A stretch of 64,000 bases of DNA. It comes from Streptomyces sp. CB01881 (lineage in GTDB: Bacteria > Actinomycetota > Actinomycetes > Streptomycetales > Streptomycetaceae). The position numbers and the translations under genes were made by a program. The notes beneath the pieces were generated by a model, which was given only the letters and a program-made list of their open reading frames with translations, was not told where the DNA came from and did no database searches. Shown in pieces: positions 32,621 to 41,171 of the stretch (the first letter of the stretch is position 1; each line of letters starts with the position of its first letter). The DNA is taken from assembly GCF_002953255.1 (NCBI RefSeq), contig NZ_CP026498.1:6222904-6286903 (forward strand), written 5' to 3'.

Positions 32621-33212
32621 AGCCCCCGCCGAGCCCCAGTACCTGCCGTCCTCCGTGCAGGGCGCGGTCAAGATCCTGGTCACCGGCCCGTTCGGGGTCG
32701 GCAAGACCACACTGGTCGGCTCGCTCAGCGAGATCACCCCGCTGCGCACCGAGGAGGTCATGACGGCCGCCAGCAGCGGCATCGACGACCTCACCGGGCG
32801 CGGCGACAAGAGCACGACCACCGTCGCGCTGGACTTCGGCCGGATCACGCTCAACCCGCGGCTCGCGCTGTACCTGTTCGGCACCCCCGGGCAGCAGCGG
32901 TTCCGGCCGCTCTGGGACGACCTGTCGCGCGGTGCGCTCGGCGCCATCGCCATGGTGGACCTGCGCCGCCCGGACGAGAGCTTCGACGTGCTCGGGCGGC
33001 TGGAGGAACAGCAGATCCCGTTCGCCGTGGCCGTCAACACCTTCCCGGACACGCCGACCTACCCCGAGGAGGAGCTGCGCTCCGCCCTCGACCTGCTGCC
33101 CGACGTGCCGATCCTCTACTGCGACGCGCGGGACCGGCGGGCCGCGTACGACCTGCTGATCGACTTCGTCGGGCACCTGCACGCCACCGCCGTCCTGGAG
33201 CTCCACCGATGA
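32598..33212 (+). CDS. cvnD: Conservon small GTPase CvnD
   Basis: 204 aa, TTG start. P-loop GPFGVGKTTLVGS (about 28-40), switch-region LYLFGTPGQQRFRPLW (about 92-107) in place of the DxxG motif, and specificity-loop region VAVNTFPDTP. Belongs to the MglA/CvnD group of small GTPases; it carries the switch of the conservon signalling complex at the membrane. Stop overlaps the cvnE start (ATGA). Confidence 0.95.
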   Translation: MASANSAEAPAEPQYLPSSVQGAVKILVTGPFGVGKTTLVGSLSEITPLRTEEVMTAASSGIDDLTGRGDKSTTTVALDFGRITLNPRLALYLFGTPGQQRFRPLWDDLSRGALGAIAMVDLRRPDESFDVLGRLEEQQIPFAVAVNTFPDTPTYPEEELRSALDLLPDVPILYCDARDRRAAYDLLIDFVGHLHATAVLELHR

Positions 33213-34729
33213 CGAATCCCGAGCCCGGCACGGCCGTTCCCCCGCTCACCCCGCTCACCCCGCCGCCCGGCTGCCCGGCACACGCCGGCGGGGGCGCAGG
33301 GGGCGGGTTCCCGGCCGGGGGGCCGCTGCCGGCGCTGTACGGCCCGGCCGTCGCCGACGACCCGCACGGCCTCTACGCCCGGCTGCGCGACCGGTACGGC
33401 CCGGTCGCGCCGATCGAGCTGGAGCCCGGGGTGGAGGCCTGGCTGGTGCTCGGCTACCCCGAGCTGCTCGAACTCACCCGCAACGAGGCCCTGTTCTCCA
33501 AGGACTCGCGCGGCTGGCGGGTCCCCGCCGAGGGCCGGCTCGCCGCCGACTCCCGGTTGCTGCCGATGACCGCCTGGCGCCCCACCCTGCTCAACCTGGA
33601 CGGCGCCGAGCACCAGCGGCTGCGCGCCGCCGTCTCCGACACGCTGGCCGAGATCGACCACCGCCAGCTGCGCGAGACCACCGAGGCCGCCGCCCACGCC
33701 CTGATCGACAGCTGGGGGCCGGACGGCACCGCCGACCTGGTCGCCCAGTACGCACGCCGGCTGCCGCTGCTGGTCTTCACCCAGCTGGTCGGCCTGCCCG
33801 CCGAGGCCGGGCCCCGGCTCATCGAGCTGATCAGCCACTTCGTCGACAGCAGCGAGAAGTCGGTCCGGGCCAACGCGGAGTTCCAGGCCATCCTGGTCGA
33901 CCTGGTCCGGCAGCGGCGCGTCACGCCCGACGCGGACCTCACCTCCTGGCTGCTGGCCCACCCGGCCGCGCTGACCGACGAGGAGGCCGTGCACCACCTG
34001 GTGGTGATGCTGGTCGCGGGCAACGAGACCAGCATCAACTGGACCGGCAACACCCTGCGGCTGCTGCTCACCGACCGCCGCTTCCGGACCACCCTGACCG
34101 GCGGCCGGCTCACCGTCGCCGACGCACTGGAGGAGGTGCTCTGGCGCGACCCGCCGACCCAGAACTTCCCCGGCCGGTGGGCCACCGGCGACACCGTCCT
34201 CGGCGGCCAGTACATCAGCGCCGGGGACATGCTCGTCCTCGGCCTGGCCGCGGCCAACGCCGACCCGGCCGCCCAGGGCGCCGCCTCCGCCGCGCACGGC
34301 TCCCTCGGCGGCAACCGGGCCCACCTGGCCTGGGGCGCCGGCCGGCACGTCTGCCCGGCCCAGCACCCGGCCCGGATCATCGTCGAGACCGCCGTCGAGA
34401 CCCTGCTGCACCGCCTGCCCGACCTCCAGCTGGCGGTACCGCCGGGTGAGTTGGCCTGGCGTCCGTCGCCCTGGTCGCGCGCCCTGGTCGGCCTGCCGGT
34501 GCTCTACAGCGCCTTCACCCCGCCCCGCCCGCCCGCTCCCGAGAGGCCCGCATGGACACCGCCGCACCCGAGCACGACCGAGACGGCCACCAGCCCGGAC
34601 CCGGCCGCCCCGGACCCGTCGGACTCGACCCCTTCGGACGCGACCAGCACGGCGAGAACGCGCGGCTCCGGGCAGCCGGGCCCGCGGTCCTGGTGGAACT
34701 CCCTGGCGGGGTGGTGGTCTGGGCGATAA
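33209..34729 (+). CDS. cvnE: Conservon cytochrome P450 CvnE, CYP157-like without EXXR
   Basis: 506 aa. I-helix VAGNETS (about 270-276) and heme-binding loop WGAGRHVCPAQHPAR (about 370-384, Cys ligand present, Phe replaced by Trp and the Gly after Cys by Pro). In the K-helix, where nearly all P450s have EXXR, this protein reads EVLW, as reported for CYP157 enzymes of Streptomyces conservons. The C-terminal 70 residues after LYSAFTPP are Pro/Thr/Ser-rich and run through the first 178 bp of cvnF in another frame, so the true end may be longer than in relatives. Substrate unknown. Confidence 0.92.
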   Translation: MTNPEPGTAVPPLTPLTPPPGCPAHAGGGAGGGFPAGGPLPALYGPAVADDPHGLYARLRDRYGPVAPIELEPGVEAWLVLGYPELLELTRNEALFSKDSRGWRVPAEGRLAADSRLLPMTAWRPTLLNLDGAEHQRLRAAVSDTLAEIDHRQLRETTEAAAHALIDSWGPDGTADLVAQYARRLPLLVFTQLVGLPAEAGPRLIELISHFVDSSEKSVRANAEFQAILVDLVRQRRVTPDADLTSWLLAHPAALTDEEAVHHLVVMLVAGNETSINWTGNTLRLLLTDRRFRTTLTGGRLTVADALEEVLWRDPPTQNFPGRWATGDTVLGGQYISAGDMLVLGLAAANADPAAQGAASAAHGSLGGNRAHLAWGAGRHVCPAQHPARIIVETAVETLLHRLPDLQLAVPPGELAWRPSPWSRALVGLPVLYSAFTPPRPPAPERPAWTPPHPSTTETATSPDPAAPDPSDSTPSDATSTARTRGSGQPGPRSWWNSLAGWWSGR

Positions 34730-35799
34730 CCCACCACGACACCCTGCAGGAGCTGCTCGCCGACCCCCGCGTCGGCAAGAACCCGCAGCTGTGGACCACC
34801 TTCACCGAGGGCCGCCTGCCCAAGGGCTGGCCGCTGCTGAACTTCGTCACCGTGCCCGGCATGGTCACCGCCGACGGCGCCGACCACCGGCGGCTGCGCG
34901 GCCTGGTCAGCCAGGCCTTCACCCCGCGCCGGATCGCCGAGCTCCAGCCCGCGATCGAGGCCCGGACCGTCGCCCTGCTGGACGACATCGCCGGGCTGGA
35001 CGGCGAGTTCGACCTGCGCGAGCACTTCGCCTACCCGCTGCCGATGCAGGTCATCGGTGAACTGCTCGGCCTGCCGCCGAAGCAGCAGGACGCACTGCAC
35101 GAGCTCTCCGACACCCTGGTCTCCAGCTCCGCGACCCCCGAGGCCGCGATCGCCGCCCAGCAGGGCCTCCAGGCGCTCCTCGCCTCCGTCGTCGCCGCCA
35201 AGCGCGCCGAGCCCGGCGACGACCTCACCACCGACCTGATCGCCGCCCGCGAGGCCGACGACCGGCTCAGCGAGCCGGAGCTGGTGGGCACCCTGCTGCT
35301 GATGCTGGTGGCCGGCCACGAGACCACGCTCAACCTGATCACCAACGCCGTCCGGGCCCTGCTCGCCCACCCCGACCAGCTGCGGCTGGTGCTGGACGGC
35401 TCGGCGTCGTGGTCCGAGGTGGTCGAGGAGACGCTCCGGTACGACTCGCCGGTCGGGCAGTTCCCGCTGCGGTACGCGGCCGAGGACATCACCGTCGGGG
35501 ACGTCGTCATCCGGCGCGGCGAGGCACTGCTCGCCTCGTACGCCGCCGCCGGCCGGGACTCCGGGCACTACGAGGACGCCGACCGCTTCGACCTCACGCG
35601 CCGGCCGAACCGGCACCTCTCGCTGGGCCACGGCCCGCACTTCTGCCTCGGCTCCGGGCTCGCCCGGATGGAGGCGGAGACGGCGCTGCGGCACCTGTTC
35701 GAGCGGTACCCCGGGCTGGCCCTCGCCAAGGACGCCCGGCCGGAGCCGATCGGTTCGTTCGTCAGCAACAGCGTGCGGACGCTGCGGGTGACGGTCTGA
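34552..35799 (+). CDS. cvnF: Conservon cytochrome P450 CvnF, CYP154-like
   Basis: 415 aa, ATG after GAGAGGCCCGC. Complete P450 motifs: I-helix LVAGHETT (about 257-264), K-helix EETLR (about 292-296) and heme loop LGHGPHFCLGSGLAR (about 361-375). CYP157 and CYP154 genes are typically paired in Streptomyces conservons. It starts 178 bp before the end of cvnE in a different frame, an exceptional overlap. Last gene of the six-gene operon. Probably acts on a small diffusible molecule, unknown. Confidence 0.93.
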   Translation: MDTAAPEHDRDGHQPGPGRPGPVGLDPFGRDQHGENARLRAAGPAVLVELPGGVVVWAITHHDTLQELLADPRVGKNPQLWTTFTEGRLPKGWPLLNFVTVPGMVTADGADHRRLRGLVSQAFTPRRIAELQPAIEARTVALLDDIAGLDGEFDLREHFAYPLPMQVIGELLGLPPKQQDALHELSDTLVSSSATPEAAIAAQQGLQALLASVVAAKRAEPGDDLTTDLIAAREADDRLSEPELVGTLLLMLVAGHETTLNLITNAVRALLAHPDQLRLVLDGSASWSEVVEETLRYDSPVGQFPLRYAAEDITVGDVVIRRGEALLASYAAAGRDSGHYEDADRFDLTRRPNRHLSLGHGPHFCLGSGLARMEAETALRHLFERYPGLALAKDARPEPIGSFVSNSVRTLRVTV

Positions 35800-35843
35800 G
35801 GGGTTCGCGGTGACCTGAGGGCGGCCGGGTCGTTTGGCGTTCC

Positions 35844-36104
35844 ATGAAGAAACTCGCCACCCTGGCCGCCCTCACCATGGCGGGCCTCGCCCTGGCCGCC
35901 CCCGCCGCGTCCGCCGCCACCTCGGTCGCCTCGCAGCCGGACGCCCTCGACGGGCTCTCCAGCGGCCTCAACCTCTCCCCGACCGACCTCGCCCTGCACG
36001 AGGCCGCCAAGCTGCCGGTGGCCGGCAGGCTCGCGCAGCAGGTGGAGGCCGTCGGCACCAACCAGATGACCCACCCGGGGATCAGCGGGCAGGTCCTGAA
36101 CTGA
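35844..36104 (+). CDS. Small secreted protein
   Basis: 86 aa. Clear signal peptide MKKLATLAALTMAGLALAA ending in PAASA (cleavage after about residue 24), leaving a mature peptide of about 62 residues (ATSVASQPDALDG..., GLNLSPTDLAL, MTHPGISGQVLN) without Cys or membrane helix. Not recognised. Lies 44 bp after the conservon; no Shine-Dalgarno sequence is obvious. Followed by a strong terminator. Confidence 0.8.
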   Translation: MKKLATLAALTMAGLALAAPAASAATSVASQPDALDGLSSGLNLSPTDLALHEAAKLPVAGRLAQQVEAVGTNQMTHPGISGQVLN

Positions 36105-36156
36105 CGAGCGGACCCGCCCCGGCTGACCGGCCGGGCCCTCGCCCACCCGACGGACG

Positions 36157-36190
36157 GGGTCCGGGCGCGCCCCCGTGTGCGCCCGGACCC
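36157..36190. terminator. Bidirectional terminator
   Basis: GGGTCCGGGCGC (36157-36168), 10-nt loop, GCGCCCGGACCC (36179-36190), extendable outward past a one-base bulge. Lies between convergent genes. Confidence 0.75.
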
Positions 36191-36264
36191 GTCCGTCCGG
36201 CGCCGTCACGCGCCCGGCCCTCGTCCTGCCCGGCCACGGGCCGGCTCGGCCCGCGCCGGGCTGC

Positions 36265-37083
36265 TCAGCCCTCGGCGAGGGCGTTCAGCTCCTGGTAGGT
36301 GAGGCCGCCGTCGAGGGCCGTGTAGCTGCCCGCACCGTAGACCTCCTCGGCGGCCCGGCGCACCGCCGCGTACGCCACCTTGGCCAGGCCCGGCCCCAGG
36401 CTGACCCGGGCCACACCCAGCCCGGCCAGTTCCGGCACGGACGGCGAGCCCGGGCCGGCCAGGACGTTCAGCGGCGCGGGGACGGCCTTCACCAGGGCCG
36501 CGATCGTCTCCGGGTCGGCCACACCGGGGACGAACACCCCGTCCGCGCCCGCCTCGACGTACGCGCGCAGGCGGTCGACCGCCTCGTCCAGGCGGCCGGC
36601 CGGGTCGCCGATCCCGTGGAGGAAGACGTCGGTGCGGCCGTTGATGAAGAGCCCGATGCCGGCCGCGTCCGCCGCCGCCCGGGCCGCCGCGATCCGCTCG
36701 GCCGCCTCGGCGGCGGGCCGGGCCGCGTCCTCCAGGTTCACCCCGACCGCGCCGGTGGCGAGCAGGGCCGCCACCGTCCGGCCGACCTCGGCCGCGGTGG
36801 CACCGAAACCGCTCTCCAGGTCCGCCGTGACCGGCAGGCCGACCGAGCGGACCACCAGCGCGGTCTGGGCGAGCACCTCGTCACGGTCGGCCGCGTCCCC
36901 GTCCGCGCTCCCGAGTGCCCAGGAGACGCTGGCGCTGGCCGTCGCGACGGCCTGTGCGCCGGCTGCGGCGACCAGCCGCGCACCGGCCGCGTCCCAGACG
37001 TTGGCGAGCACCAACGGCTCGCCGGGACGGTGGAGTTCGCGCAGGGCGCGGGCCTTCTGCTGCTGGAGCCGAGTGTCCGTCAT
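36265..37083 (-). CDS. Isocitrate lyase/PEP mutase-family protein
   Basis: 272 aa. PEP mutase/ICL superfamily barrel: VLANVWDAAGARL at the start, VTADLESGFG (about 86-95) metal-binding region, VGVNLED, and INGRTDVFL (about 147-155). It lacks the KKCGH catalytic motif of isocitrate lyase, so it is one of the many carbon-carbon lyases or mutases of unknown substrate. Ten bases upstream lies the stop of a truncated carboxymuconolactone-decarboxylase gene on the same strand, a former operon partner. Confidence 0.9.
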   Translation of the reverse strand: MTDTRLQQQKARALRELHRPGEPLVLANVWDAAGARLVAAAGAQAVATASASVSWALGSADGDAADRDEVLAQTALVVRSVGLPVTADLESGFGATAAEVGRTVAALLATGAVGVNLEDAARPAAEAAERIAAARAAADAAGIGLFINGRTDVFLHGIGDPAGRLDEAVDRLRAYVEAGADGVFVPGVADPETIAALVKAVPAPLNVLAGPGSPSVPELAGLGVARVSLGPGLAKVAYAAVRRAAEEVYGAGSYTALDGGLTYQELNALAEG

Positions 37084-37093
37084 GTCGGCGACC

Positions 37094-37285
37094 CTACTTC
37101 GCGGCCGGGCTGAGGCGGGAGGTGACGCCGATCCGGTTCCAGGCGTTGATGGTGATGATCAGCGCGATCAGCTGCGCCAGTTCGGCCTGCTCGAAGTGCT
37201 CGGCGGCCTCGTCGTAGACGGCGTCCGGCACGTGCCCCTGGGTGAGCAGGGTGACCGACTCGGTCAGCGCGAGCGCCCCCGGCAC
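37094..37285 (-). pseudogene. 5'-truncated carboxymuconolactone decarboxylase (AhpD-like) remnant
   Basis: Only 63 codons remain: ALALTESVTLL, then YDEAAEHFEQAELAQLIALI and INAWNRIGVTSR, which match the C-terminal part of carboxymuconolactone-decarboxylase proteins of about 150 aa. The N-terminal two thirds, including the CxxC peroxidase centre, are gone; upstream sequence in all frames fails to continue the match. No start codon with a ribosome site. Confidence 0.75.
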
Positions 37286-37333
37286 ATTCGGGCCCGAATT
37301 TCCTGGGCCACTTCGGGGCCGGCCCCCCGGGAC

Positions 37334-37684
37334 TCAGGAGCGGTACACCGTCTCGCCGCCGTCCTCGTGGTACAGCTCGACGACGTGGGCCAGCCCGAGC
37401 GCGGAGAACGCGGACAGCAGGTCGCCGATCCGTCCGGGCACCACCACGCCCCCGAAGCGCAGGGGCGTGTCGGGGCGCAACTCCAGCTGGGCGTAGGTGT
37501 GCTCGACCTCGTACTCGGTCCATCCGGACCTGCGCACCCGCCAGCCGGCCCCGCGGAAGGCCCGCGCGACGTCCAGGGCGCCCGCTGCCGACGGGAGGGA
37601 GCCGTAGACGTTGTTGCCGAGGCCCAGGTCGTACCCGCCCTGGTCGAACCGCGGGCCGACGGCGGCGCCGGAGGTGAAGTCCAC
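37334..37684 (-). CDS. Hypothetical protein
   Basis: 116 aa, not recognised. Mixed alpha/beta composition (GGYDLGLGNNVYG, GWRVRRSGWTEYEVEHTYAQLEL), no signal peptide or membrane helix; codon use is normal. Convincing as a gene because the frame has strong third-position GC and ends 12 bp from an AhpD remnant. Divergent from the NRDE-like gene. Confidence 0.65.
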   Translation of the reverse strand: MDFTSGAAVGPRFDQGGYDLGLGNNVYGSLPSAAGALDVARAFRGAGWRVRRSGWTEYEVEHTYAQLELRPDTPLRFGGVVVPGRIGDLLSAFSALGLAHVVELYHEDGGETVYRS

Positions 37685-37809
37685 GGCGGCCAGTATGGCG
37701 GCGGGAGGGGAGCGGGGCCAGGGCCCTCCCGGAATGCGAACGGCCGTGCGAGGATCGGCGGCAGGGTGGTGCGCGGCCGCCCGTTCGGCGAGGTCAGGGG
37801 GCCCTGCGC

Positions 37810-38595
37810 GTGTGTACGGCGTTCGTCAGCATCGAGCCGTCGTCGGCGGTGCCCGTGCTGCTGCTGTCCGTCCGGGACGAGTACGCCGGGCGGCGCTGGT
37901 CGCCTCCGGACCACCACTGGCCCGGACACCCCGCGGTCGTCGGCGGGCTGGACCTCGCGGCGGGCGGCACCTGGCTGGCGGTCGAGCCGGGCGCCGATCC
38001 GGCGGCGGCCTGCCTGCTGAACGGCTTCGGCACCATGGCCCCGGCGCGGGGCCGGCTCTCCCGCGGCGAGCTGCCGCTGACCGCCATCCGGGCCGGCGGG
38101 ATCGGGCACCTCGACCTGACCCGCTACGACCCGTTCCACCTGGTCGTGGCCCGGTCCGGCGGCGCACGGGTGCTGAGCTGGGGCGGCAGCCGGCTGGAGG
38201 AGCGCGAACTCCCCTCCGGCCTCAGCGTCGTGCTCAACGACGGGCTGGAGGGGGCGGCGCAGGACCGCACGACCTCGGAGCTGGTCCGCTCCCTGATGGC
38301 CGCCCGGGCCGCCCGCTTCCGCGCCCGCTTCGGGGCCGCCGAGCGGCCGCGGCCGCTGCCGGACGCGGGGACGACGGAGCAGGCCTGGGGCGCGTGGCTG
38401 CCGATCGTCTCCGGCGACGGCCTCGCCCTGGACGACCCGGCGGCGCTGATCCAGCGGCGCGACTTCGGGGACGGGCGGATCTGGGGCTCGTCCTCGATCT
38501 CACTGCTCGCCTTCGGCCCGGCGGGGGTCCGGTACGACTTCGGACCGGCGCCGGTGGGCGGCCCGGCCGGCGACGGCTGGCGCCGGATCGTCTAG
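37810..38595 (+). CDS. NRDE-family protein with N-terminal Cys
   Basis: 261 aa, GTG start. The second residue is Cys (MCTAF), and the sequence contains LSVRDEYAGRRWSPP and a FGTMAP segment as in NRDE/TANGO2-type proteins, which are built like Ntn hydrolases with an N-terminal Cys nucleophile. Substrate unknown; eukaryotic relatives affect heme and lipid handling. Cytoplasmic, no signal peptide. Confidence 0.8.
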   Translation: MCTAFVSIEPSSAVPVLLLSVRDEYAGRRWSPPDHHWPGHPAVVGGLDLAAGGTWLAVEPGADPAAACLLNGFGTMAPARGRLSRGELPLTAIRAGGIGHLDLTRYDPFHLVVARSGGARVLSWGGSRLEERELPSGLSVVLNDGLEGAAQDRTTSELVRSLMAARAARFRARFGAAERPRPLPDAGTTEQAWGAWLPIVSGDGLALDDPAALIQRRDFGDGRIWGSSSISLLAFGPAGVRYDFGPAPVGGPAGDGWRRIV

Positions 38596-38597
38596 AC

Positions 38598-38626
38598 GGG
38601 GGGAGTGGACGGCACCGACTCCCCCC
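38598..38626. terminator. Terminator between convergent genes
   Basis: GGGGGGAGT (38598-38606), 11-nt loop, ACTCCCCCC (38618-38626). Lies between the stops of the NRDE gene and the following leftward gene. Confidence 0.65.
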
Positions 38627-38635
38627 GGTCTCGCC

Positions 38636-39148
38636 TCAGTCCTGCGCGCGGGCCTTGAGCCAGCGGCCGGCGGTGCCCGCGCTCATCGTGTAGAAGAACT
38701 CGACCTTCAGGCCCGGCTCGTCGGTGAGCGACTCCACCCAGGTCATCGGCCAGTTCCGGCGCCCGTAGTGCCGGTGCACGGCACGGGTGAAGGCGGCCAG
38801 GTTGCCCTGGAGGTTCTTCTTCTCCATGCCCAGCCGGGTGGCCAGGGTCGTGTAACTGACCTTCGTGTCGGGCTGGTCGGCCAGGACGTCGAGGACCCGG
38901 GCGACCGCCTGCACCGATCCCAGCGGCTCGATCATCAGTCGGCGGAAGTCCTCGACGGTCCACTCGACGACCGGCAGCTTGCCGTCGTCCGCCGGGTCCG
39001 GCTCTCCGGAACCGGCCGGCAGAGCTGGGGAGACGGCGGGAGTGGCGGCCTCGGCGGCGGCCAGCTCCGCGAGGAAGGCGTAGACCTTGGTGACGTGCTC
39101 GGCCGGCACCGGCACCATCACGAACTGCGGCTGGCTCTCCCGGGACAC
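38636..39148 (-). CDS. Hypothetical protein, possibly winged-helix
   Basis: 170 aa from GTG, close behind GGGGAGGAA. After an acidic Ala-rich linker (about 30-60) there is a helical segment with SVQAVARVLDVLADQPDTKV and TLATRLGMEKKNLQGNLAAF (about 75-118), reminiscent of a winged-helix DNA- or protein-binding fold, and FFYTMSAGTAGRWLKAR at the end. The same architecture occurs in uncharacterised actinobacterial proteins; function not assigned. Convergent with the NRDE gene and divergent from the ECF41 sigma gene. Confidence 0.75.
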   Translation of the reverse strand: MSRESQPQFVMVPVPAEHVTKVYAFLAELAAAEAATPAVSPALPAGSGEPDPADDGKLPVVEWTVEDFRRLMIEPLGSVQAVARVLDVLADQPDTKVSYTTLATRLGMEKKNLQGNLAAFTRAVHRHYGRRNWPMTWVESLTDEPGLKVEFFYTMSAGTAGRWLKARAQD

Positions 39149-39364
39149 GGGTTCCTCCCCCTGCTCCTGCCGCCCGACCCACTGTCCGGCGGCAGGAGCG
39201 ATACTGACACACCGACAGTTCTGGCGTCCAGGCGGTACTGCCATCTACTCTGCAGATACTCTCCTCTACTGTCGGATGGCGCCTGCGGAACGGAACCGGC
39301 CCGCGCCTCGGTCACCGGCCGGGTCCGGCCTCCCGCGCGGCCGGCCGACTGGCAGGCTTGGGAC

Positions 39365-40264
39365 GTGACATCAGGGACCGCCGAGGAGTTCACCGCCCAC
39401 CGCCCCAGGCTGTTCGGCCTGGCCTACCGGCTGCTCGGCTCCGCCGAGGAGGCGGAGGACGCGGTGCAGGACGCGTACCTGCGCTGGAGCGGCGCCCGGC
39501 GTGCGGAGATCGGGCACCCGGGGGCCTGGCTCGCCAAGGTCGTCACCAACCTCTGCGTCAACCGGCTCACCTCGGCCCGGGTGCAGCGCGAGCAGTACCC
39601 GGGGCCGTGGCTGCCGGAACCGGTGCTCACCCAGGACGGCGCCCTCGGCCCCCTGGAGTCCGCCGAGCAGCGGGACGCCGTGTCGACGGCGCTGCTGGTC
39701 CTGCTGGAGCGGCTCACGCCGACCGAGCGGGCGGTCTACGTGCTGCGCGAGGCGTTCGGCTACAGCCACCGGGACATCGCCGGGGTGCTCGACCTCGGCG
39801 AGGCCAACTGCCGCCAGCTGTACCGCCGGGCGGTCCAGCGGGTGGCGACACCCGAGGCCCGGTTCACCCCCGCGGCCGAACAGCGGCGCAAGCTCGTCGC
39901 CTCCTTCGTCACGGCGGCCCGCGAGGGCGACCTCGCCGGCCTGGAGCGGCTGCTCGCCCACGACATCGTCTGGTGGAGCGACGGCGGCGGGAGGACAACG
40001 GCGGCCCGGCGCCCCCTCGTCGGCCGCGAGAAGGTGCTGCGCTTCCTGCTGGGCGCCGGCGAACGGTTCGGCGGCGACTGGGAGTTCACCGTCGCCGAGG
40101 TCAACGGTGCGGCGGCGCTGGTGACGCACGCGGGCGGGAAGCTGGTCTGCGTCGCGTCCTTCGACCCGCGGGGCGACGTCATCGCCGAGGTCCGGGTCGT
40201 GCTGAACCCGGAGAAACTCGCCTTCGCAGGCCGCCAGCTCGCCGCCTCGGCGCCCCGGGTGTGA
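39365..40264 (+). CDS. ECF41-type RNA polymerase sigma factor with SnoaL-like C-terminus
   Basis: 299 aa from GTG. Sigma region 2 (about 5-75; HRPRLFGLAYRLLGSAEEAE), region 4 (about 110-165; LTPTERAVYVLREAFGYSHRDIA) and a fused C-terminal SnoaL/NTF2-like domain (about 175-290) that in ECF41 factors replaces an anti-sigma factor and tunes activity; the linker DGGGRT in that domain corresponds to the conserved DGGG motif. ECF41 genes usually neighbour a carboxymuconolactone decarboxylase, oxidoreductase or epimerase; here an epimerase-like gene follows 117 bp downstream. Confidence 0.93.
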   Translation: MTSGTAEEFTAHRPRLFGLAYRLLGSAEEAEDAVQDAYLRWSGARRAEIGHPGAWLAKVVTNLCVNRLTSARVQREQYPGPWLPEPVLTQDGALGPLESAEQRDAVSTALLVLLERLTPTERAVYVLREAFGYSHRDIAGVLDLGEANCRQLYRRAVQRVATPEARFTPAAEQRRKLVASFVTAAREGDLAGLERLLAHDIVWWSDGGGRTTAARRPLVGREKVLRFLLGAGERFGGDWEFTVAEVNGAAALVTHAGGKLVCVASFDPRGDVIAEVRVVLNPEKLAFAGRQLAASAPRV

Positions 40265-40293
40265 CCCGTCGCCGGGAGCCGCCCCGGGGCCCT

Positions 40294-40316
40294 TGTCACA
40301 AAACCGGGGGCTCGTC
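40294..40316 (+). promoter_or_regulatory. Weak candidate ECF41-type promoter
   Basis: TGTCACA (40294-40300) matches the ECF41 -35 element exactly, but the nearest CGTC (40313-40316) is only 12 bp away instead of about 16. It lies in front of the epimerase-like gene, the usual kind of ECF41 target. Confidence 0.25.
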
Positions 40317-40381
40317 GGTTCTCAGCCGTTGACGCGCGCTCCACCGGGGAGCGCGCACCCACCGAAGGGACGGCAACCGCG

Positions 40382-41128
40382 ATGACCACGATCCTGGTGA
40401 CCGGCGGCACCGGCACTCTCGGCCGGCTCGTCACCGAACGGCTGCGCGCGGACGGGCACGAGGTGCGGGTGCTGAGCCGGCACTCCCAGCCGTACGCCGT
40501 GGACCTGCGCGAGGGCACCGGACTGGCCGAGGCCGTGGCGGGCGTCGAGACGATCGTGCACTGCGCCACCTCCCCGCGCGGCGGCGACGAACAGGCGGCC
40601 CGCCACCTGATCGGGGCGGCCCGCCGGGCCGGCGTACGGCATCTGGTCTACATCTCGATCGTCGGCGTCGACCGGGTGCCGCTGGCCTACTACCGGGCCA
40701 AGCTCGCCGTCGAGAAGCTGGTCGAGGAGTCCGGGCTCGGCTGGACCGTGCTGCGCACGACGCAGTTCCACGACCTGGTCCTGGAGCTCCTGCAGGCCTC
40801 GGCCAGGCTGCCGGTCATGCTGCTGCCCTCCGGGGTCGCCGACCAGCCGATCGAGGTGGCGGAGGTCGCCGCCCGGCTGGCCGGGCTCGCGACCGGGGAG
40901 CCGGCCGGGAGGGTGCCGGACATGGGCGGCCCCGCGGTCCGGACGTTCCCGGAGCTGGCCCGGGCCTACCTGCATGCGACCGGACGGCGCCGTCCGCTGC
41001 TCAACGTCCGGCTGACCGGCCGGGCCTACCGCGCGCTGCGGGCCGGCGGGCACCTGACGCCGGAACGGGCGGTGGGCGAGGGCACCTTCGAACAGTTCCT
41101 TTCGGGGCGATTTCCGGCCGAAGGCTGA
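40382..41128 (+). CDS. NAD(P)-binding epimerase-like (atypical SDR/NmrA) protein
   Basis: 248 aa. Rossmann start VTGGTGTLG (about 6-14), then RHLVYISIVGVDRVPLAYYRAKLAVEKLVEESGL (residues about 85-118), which contains the YxxxK-like YYRAK. Belongs to the atypical short-chain dehydrogenases (NmrA/NAD-dependent epimerase group). It is the expected partner gene of the upstream ECF41 sigma factor and probably its target. Product unknown. Confidence 0.9.
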   Translation: MTTILVTGGTGTLGRLVTERLRADGHEVRVLSRHSQPYAVDLREGTGLAEAVAGVETIVHCATSPRGGDEQAARHLIGAARRAGVRHLVYISIVGVDRVPLAYYRAKLAVEKLVEESGLGWTVLRTTQFHDLVLELLQASARLPVMLLPSGVADQPIEVAEVAARLAGLATGEPAGRVPDMGGPAVRTFPELARAYLHATGRRRPLLNVRLTGRAYRALRAGGHLTPERAVGEGTFEQFLSGRFPAEG

Positions 41129-41171
41129 CGCCTCCGTTGCGGCGGCCACCCGGGCGCCCAGACTGGTCGGT

